DNA of 64,000 nucleotides from the NCBI RefSeq assembly GCF_030238365.1, contig NZ_JASSOT010000079.1:1-64000 (forward strand), written 5' to 3'. A model generated the notes under the pieces. The model was not told the DNA's origin. It did not search any database and saw nothing but the letters and a program-made list of their open reading frames with translations. Position 1 is the first letter of the stretch; every line of letters starts with the position of its first letter. The position numbers and the translations under genes were made by a program. Origin of the DNA: Lelliottia wanjuensis (GTDB lineage: Bacteria; Pseudomonadota; Gammaproteobacteria; Enterobacterales; Enterobacteriaceae). Shown piece by piece: positions 61,186 through 64,000 of this stretch.

Positions 61186-62376
61186 ATGGAATTTCGTAAT
61201 CTGACGCCGTTTTCAGTAATGGAATACGCCATGGATGACCAACAGAATGAGCGCCATCGTGTCGTTGTCATGAAAACCGGCTTCAAACTTAAGCAGGACG
61301 AGAGTGGACAATGGCAGCCACAACTGATGGAAAATCCTCCATTACCTTTATGCGTGGAGGATGAGTTTGTCGGGGAAATGAATAACTCCCCTGTGCTTCG
61401 TGAAAGCGACCTTGCCCCCTTTAAACCCGCCTGTGACATCATCATCAACGGAACCGCTTACACACCGGGCGGCGGCACCGTACCAGATATGACAGCGGGC
61501 GTGCTGATGCGTTCACCCACGGATGAAGTCATTCTGGACAAAAAATTACGGGTGACGGGTAAACGTTTTTACCAGCGTCATTCACTCACGGGCCAATGGA
61601 GTGAAACAGAACCCGAGCCGTTCACCTCCCTGCCACTGGATTACCGCCATGCCTTTGGCGGCGAATGTCGCGTGGTGGCTGACAGTAAGTATGCCAGCCG
61701 AATCCCTGAAAAATACCGCCTTACCGAGGCCCAGCTCCGCGAATATCCTGACCAGGATCACCCGCCACTGGCGCATATCGCCTGCGAAGTGAATCCGCTG
61801 GGGCTGGGTTATACGCAGCCGTGGTACCTGAAAGCCTGTGACATTCACCAGGTTGAAGCGCCGCGTATTATCGCCACTGACAGTCAGTTCACCCTTGGTC
61901 ATTTTGTTGCCTGCCTGGACGGAAAAGCCGACAGGTCTGCGCCTCAATTTCAGCCTGCGGGTTTTGGCTGTATCAGCCGAACCTGGTTGCCGCGTCTGCC
62001 GCTGGCTGGCACTTATGACCGGGAATGGCTGGAAAACCGCCATCCCAACCTGCCTGATGATTTCAATTTTAGTTACTGGAACAGCGCACCGGGCAATCAG
62101 CAAATTCCCTTTCCTGAACCCAGTTCAACAATCACCCTCCAGGGGCTGCATCCTGATGGGGAGATCACCTTCACGCTGCCCGCAAACCAGGCCGTTATTT
62201 TGCTGCGGATGAATACGGGGGCGTTAGCACCCCAGAAAATGTGGGTCGACACATTAGTCATTGATACCGATGCTCTCACGGTAGCGCAGACATGGCGTTA
62301 TTTGCTGCCAGCCAATTCGCCAGTGCGGGCAATGGAAGCACGCTACAGCATGGAAGGAGAATCAATATGGCGCTGA
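61186..62376 (+). CDS. DUF2169 protein, T6SS effector adaptor candidate
   Basis: 396 residues, starting 10 bases after vgrG. Begins MEFRNLTPFSVMEYAMDDQQ as usual for DUF2169, with the conserved LPLDYRHAFGG and NPLGLGYTQPWYLK. DUF2169 proteins are encoded beside vgrG and PAAR-like/Rhs effectors and are thought to act as loading chaperones. The stop overlaps the start of the Rhs gene. Confidence 0.92.
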   Translation: MEFRNLTPFSVMEYAMDDQQNERHRVVVMKTGFKLKQDESGQWQPQLMENPPLPLCVEDEFVGEMNNSPVLRESDLAPFKPACDIIINGTAYTPGGGTVPDMTAGVLMRSPTDEVILDKKLRVTGKRFYQRHSLTGQWSETEPEPFTSLPLDYRHAFGGECRVVADSKYASRIPEKYRLTEAQLREYPDQDHPPLAHIACEVNPLGLGYTQPWYLKACDIHQVEAPRIIATDSQFTLGHFVACLDGKADRSAPQFQPAGFGCISRTWLPRLPLAGTYDREWLENRHPNLPDDFNFSYWNSAPGNQQIPFPEPSSTITLQGLHPDGEITFTLPANQAVILLRMNTGALAPQKMWVDTLVIDTDALTVAQTWRYLLPANSPVRAMEARYSMEGESIWR

Positions 62377-64000
62377 ATTATATCGCACGTCAGGATGCGT
62401 CGTGGACGGTAGTCAGCACCACGCCGGACGTCTGTAAAACCCCGATGGGGCCAGCGACCCCGCCTGTCCCCTATCCGGTTACTGCCGATATGGTGAGTTC
62501 AGTGCTGACGGTGCCTGACGTGCTGGCTAACGACTGCCCGGTACTGGTGCTGAATCAGAGCTTTATTCCCAAAACCAAAGGTGATGAACCTGGTGTCGCT
62601 AAAGGCATTAAAAGCGGCACCGTGGGGGATATCTGTGAGCCGCTGGAGTCTAGCACCACAGTGCGTGTCGGAGGAAAACCGGTTCTGCGGCACCTCGATA
62701 AGTTCTGGATGAATGCCCGCAATACAACGGGAATTATTTTGGGTCAACCTCCTGCCGCCAGCGTGCCTGCCAGTCAGGCCGATCCGGCTGTGGTGCCCGA
62801 AACAGCAGAAGAACAAAGCTACATTAATGGCCTGATAAATCACTACAGGCAACAAGCGGAGTCACAGCCTGACGACGATCAGGCAAGGGAAGCCTTTAAG
62901 GATTTTACGACTGACCATACGCCAGACGGGGTGATGAACAGCCAGCAAATCGGTGCAATGCTCTATGCGTCCGGTTACTACAACACGACTCCGGAAGCTG
63001 CACGGAACGCGGCAGAACAGATTGGGGGGGAGGCTCTCGAGACCTATAATGCAGCGGATACCCCTCAAAACAGGGCATTGATGACTGTAGCACAAAGTCT
63101 GGTCATGGGCTTTGCGCTAAGAACAGCCGGTAGTGCAACAATGGACGGCGCCAATATCAGCGGAAAAATCAAAGCGCTGGAAGGCGAAGGAGAAGGTGTT
63201 TTCAGCGGCATGTGCACCAAACCCGGTGACCCCGTCGATGCCGGAACCGGTGATTTTCTCCAGCATTTCAGCGTCCTTTCCCTGCCCGGTTCACTTCCCC
63301 TGTCACTTTCCCGCTTTTATCGCTCAAAGGCAAAAGGCAGCGGTATTTTCGGGCCTAAATGGACCGATGAGTGGTCATGCTCACTGACCCTGCACGGTGA
63401 TAATCTGCACTTCGCTGATGCCGAAGGGGTGGTGCTCTATTATCCCATTCCGCAGGACGGCATTTTCCGTGATGCAGTAAATGGCCGTCAGGCCCACTAC
63501 CGGCTTTCCGGCAGTCTGCACGACGGGCTGTCACTCTTCGACCGCCGTTCACAGCAGACGCAACAATTTACGCTGACGCAAAATGGCACCTGTCGGCTCT
63601 CCGCGCTGCACGACCGTCACGGCAACCGGGCTGATTTCCTTTACACCGGCGATTTGCTGACGGCCATCCACCATAGCGACGGCTATACGCTCGAACTTGA
63701 CTGGCAACAGTCCCGGTTAATGAACATCGACCTCGCAACCCCGCTGCGCCAGCGCATGGTCACCTGCCAGTACGACGAGCAGGGTTTTCTCGCCGAATGT
63801 GACACCTTCCAGTTTACCCATCTGTGGCATGAGTACTCGCCTGAAGGCTTTATGACGCGCTGGCGAGACACCGATAAAACCTGTGTCGATATTGGCTATG
63901 ACGCACAGGGCCGGGCCATCAGCACGCTGTCAACGGAAGGCTACTACGATGACCGTTTCGTCTATGACGACGAAGAGCGCTGCACCACTTACCTTGATGC
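62367..64000 (+). CDS. PAAR-like (DUF4150) Rhs polymorphic toxin, 3' end outside window
   Basis: ATG at 62367 overlaps the DUF2169 end by 10 bases (GGAG upstream); 544 codons are open to the window edge. Residues 1-125 are PAAR-like: TPDVCKTPMGPATPPVPYPV, DVLANDCPVLVLNQS, SSTTVRVGGKPVLR. The Rhs core begins near residue 282 with CTKPGDPVDAGTGDFLQHFS, followed by RFYRSKAKGSGIFGPKWTDE and YD-repeat-like strands (DGYTLELDW, RFVYDDEERCTTYL). The toxin tip and immunity gene lie downstream of the window. Confidence 0.93.
   Translation, partial: MALNYIARQDASWTVVSTTPDVCKTPMGPATPPVPYPVTADMVSSVLTVPDVLANDCPVLVLNQSFIPKTKGDEPGVAKGIKSGTVGDICEPLESSTTVRVGGKPVLRHLDKFWMNARNTTGIILGQPPAASVPASQADPAVVPETAEEQSYINGLINHYRQQAESQPDDDQAREAFKDFTTDHTPDGVMNSQQIGAMLYASGYYNTTPEAARNAAEQIGGEALETYNAADTPQNRALMTVAQSLVMGFALRTAGSATMDGANISGKIKALEGEGEGVFSGMCTKPGDPVDAGTGDFLQHFSVLSLPGSLPLSLSRFYRSKAKGSGIFGPKWTDEWSCSLTLHGDNLHFADAEGVVLYYPIPQDGIFRDAVNGRQAHYRLSGSLHDGLSLFDRRSQQTQQFTLTQNGTCRLSALHDRHGNRADFLYTGDLLTAIHHSDGYTLELDWQQSRLMNIDLATPLRQRMVTCQYDEQGFLAECDTFQFTHLWHEYSPEGFMTRWRDTDKTCVDIGYDAQGRAISTLSTEGYYDDRFVYDDEERCTTYLD

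Noticed and set aside
1..64000. CRISPR arrays, rRNA or complete tRNA genes
   Set aside because: No regularly spaced repeats, rRNA-like stretches or cloverleaf candidates were noticed; only the partial tRNA-Phe end at 34180 is present.

Overview
The window reads as chromosomal DNA of an enterobacterium (Enterobacteriaceae). The evidence is a CP4-prophage-type gene block like that of Escherichia coli (DUF932, antirestriction, RadC, DUF987, CbeA/CbtA), a copy of the 3' end of tRNA-Phe used as an attachment site, and two type VI secretion (T6SS) loci of enterobacterial/Vibrio type. The genus cannot be fixed by reading alone; Enterobacter cloacae complex or a close relative would fit. All names come from reading translations and motifs; no database search was run.

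Layout. (1) 1-2.2 kb, minus strand: the start of one T6SS operon, tssB-tssC-tssK, leaving the window at the left edge. (2) 2.9-6.8 kb: an EcsC-like protein, tiny membrane and zinc-ribbon proteins, a YaaW-GTPase fusion with altered G motifs, and a family 2 glycosyltransferase. (3) 6.9-11.3 kb: two defence or toxin-antitoxin-like units. One is an XRE/ImmA protein with a 205-aa partner. The other is a DprA-like protein, a phosphoribosyltransferase-like protein and a third unknown protein, resembling the ShosTA system. (4) 11.4-19.2 kb: a complete-looking glycan-use locus: AraC-type regulator, divergent GH154-like (DUF2264) enzyme, LacY-like transporter, GH88 unsaturated glucuronyl hydrolase, KdgM-type porin and a secreted beta-helix protein, probably a lyase. 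(5) 19.3-21.9 kb: decayed DNA: an IS66 remnant joined to a broken HIT-family gene, then an ORF with an in-frame TGA. (6) 22.0-34.0 kb: L,D-transpeptidase, a second EcsC-like protein, the CP4-type block with the CbeA/CbtA toxin-antitoxin pair, several unknown genes, a PrpA/PphA-like phosphatase, DUF4942, two zinc-finger or basic mini-proteins and a WYL regulator of the BrxR/CapW type. (7) 34.18 kb: partial tRNA-Phe 3' end plus terminator, taken as the right attachment site of an island lying to its left. (8) 34.5-64 kb: a second, VAS-like T6SS in the order tssB-C-E-F-G-fha-J-K-L-H-vasI-tssA-tssM-vasL (minus strand), without the usual vasH. At its downstream end is an Hcp-GH73 effector-immunity cassette. 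Divergent from it are hcp, three unknown genes (lipoprotein, glycine-rich hydrophobic protein, small membrane protein), vgrG, DUF2169 and a PAAR-like/Rhs gene cut by the window end.

How the parts work together. The right-hand T6SS has every core baseplate, sheath, membrane and recycling component plus several cargo loci, so it looks functional by sequence. The island to its left carries stress, defence and nutrition cargo. Near-palindromes built on TTGATC/GATCAA lie upstream of both backbone operons (near 2.85 kb and 24.12 kb) and suggest a shared regulator, for which the island's WYL protein is a candidate.
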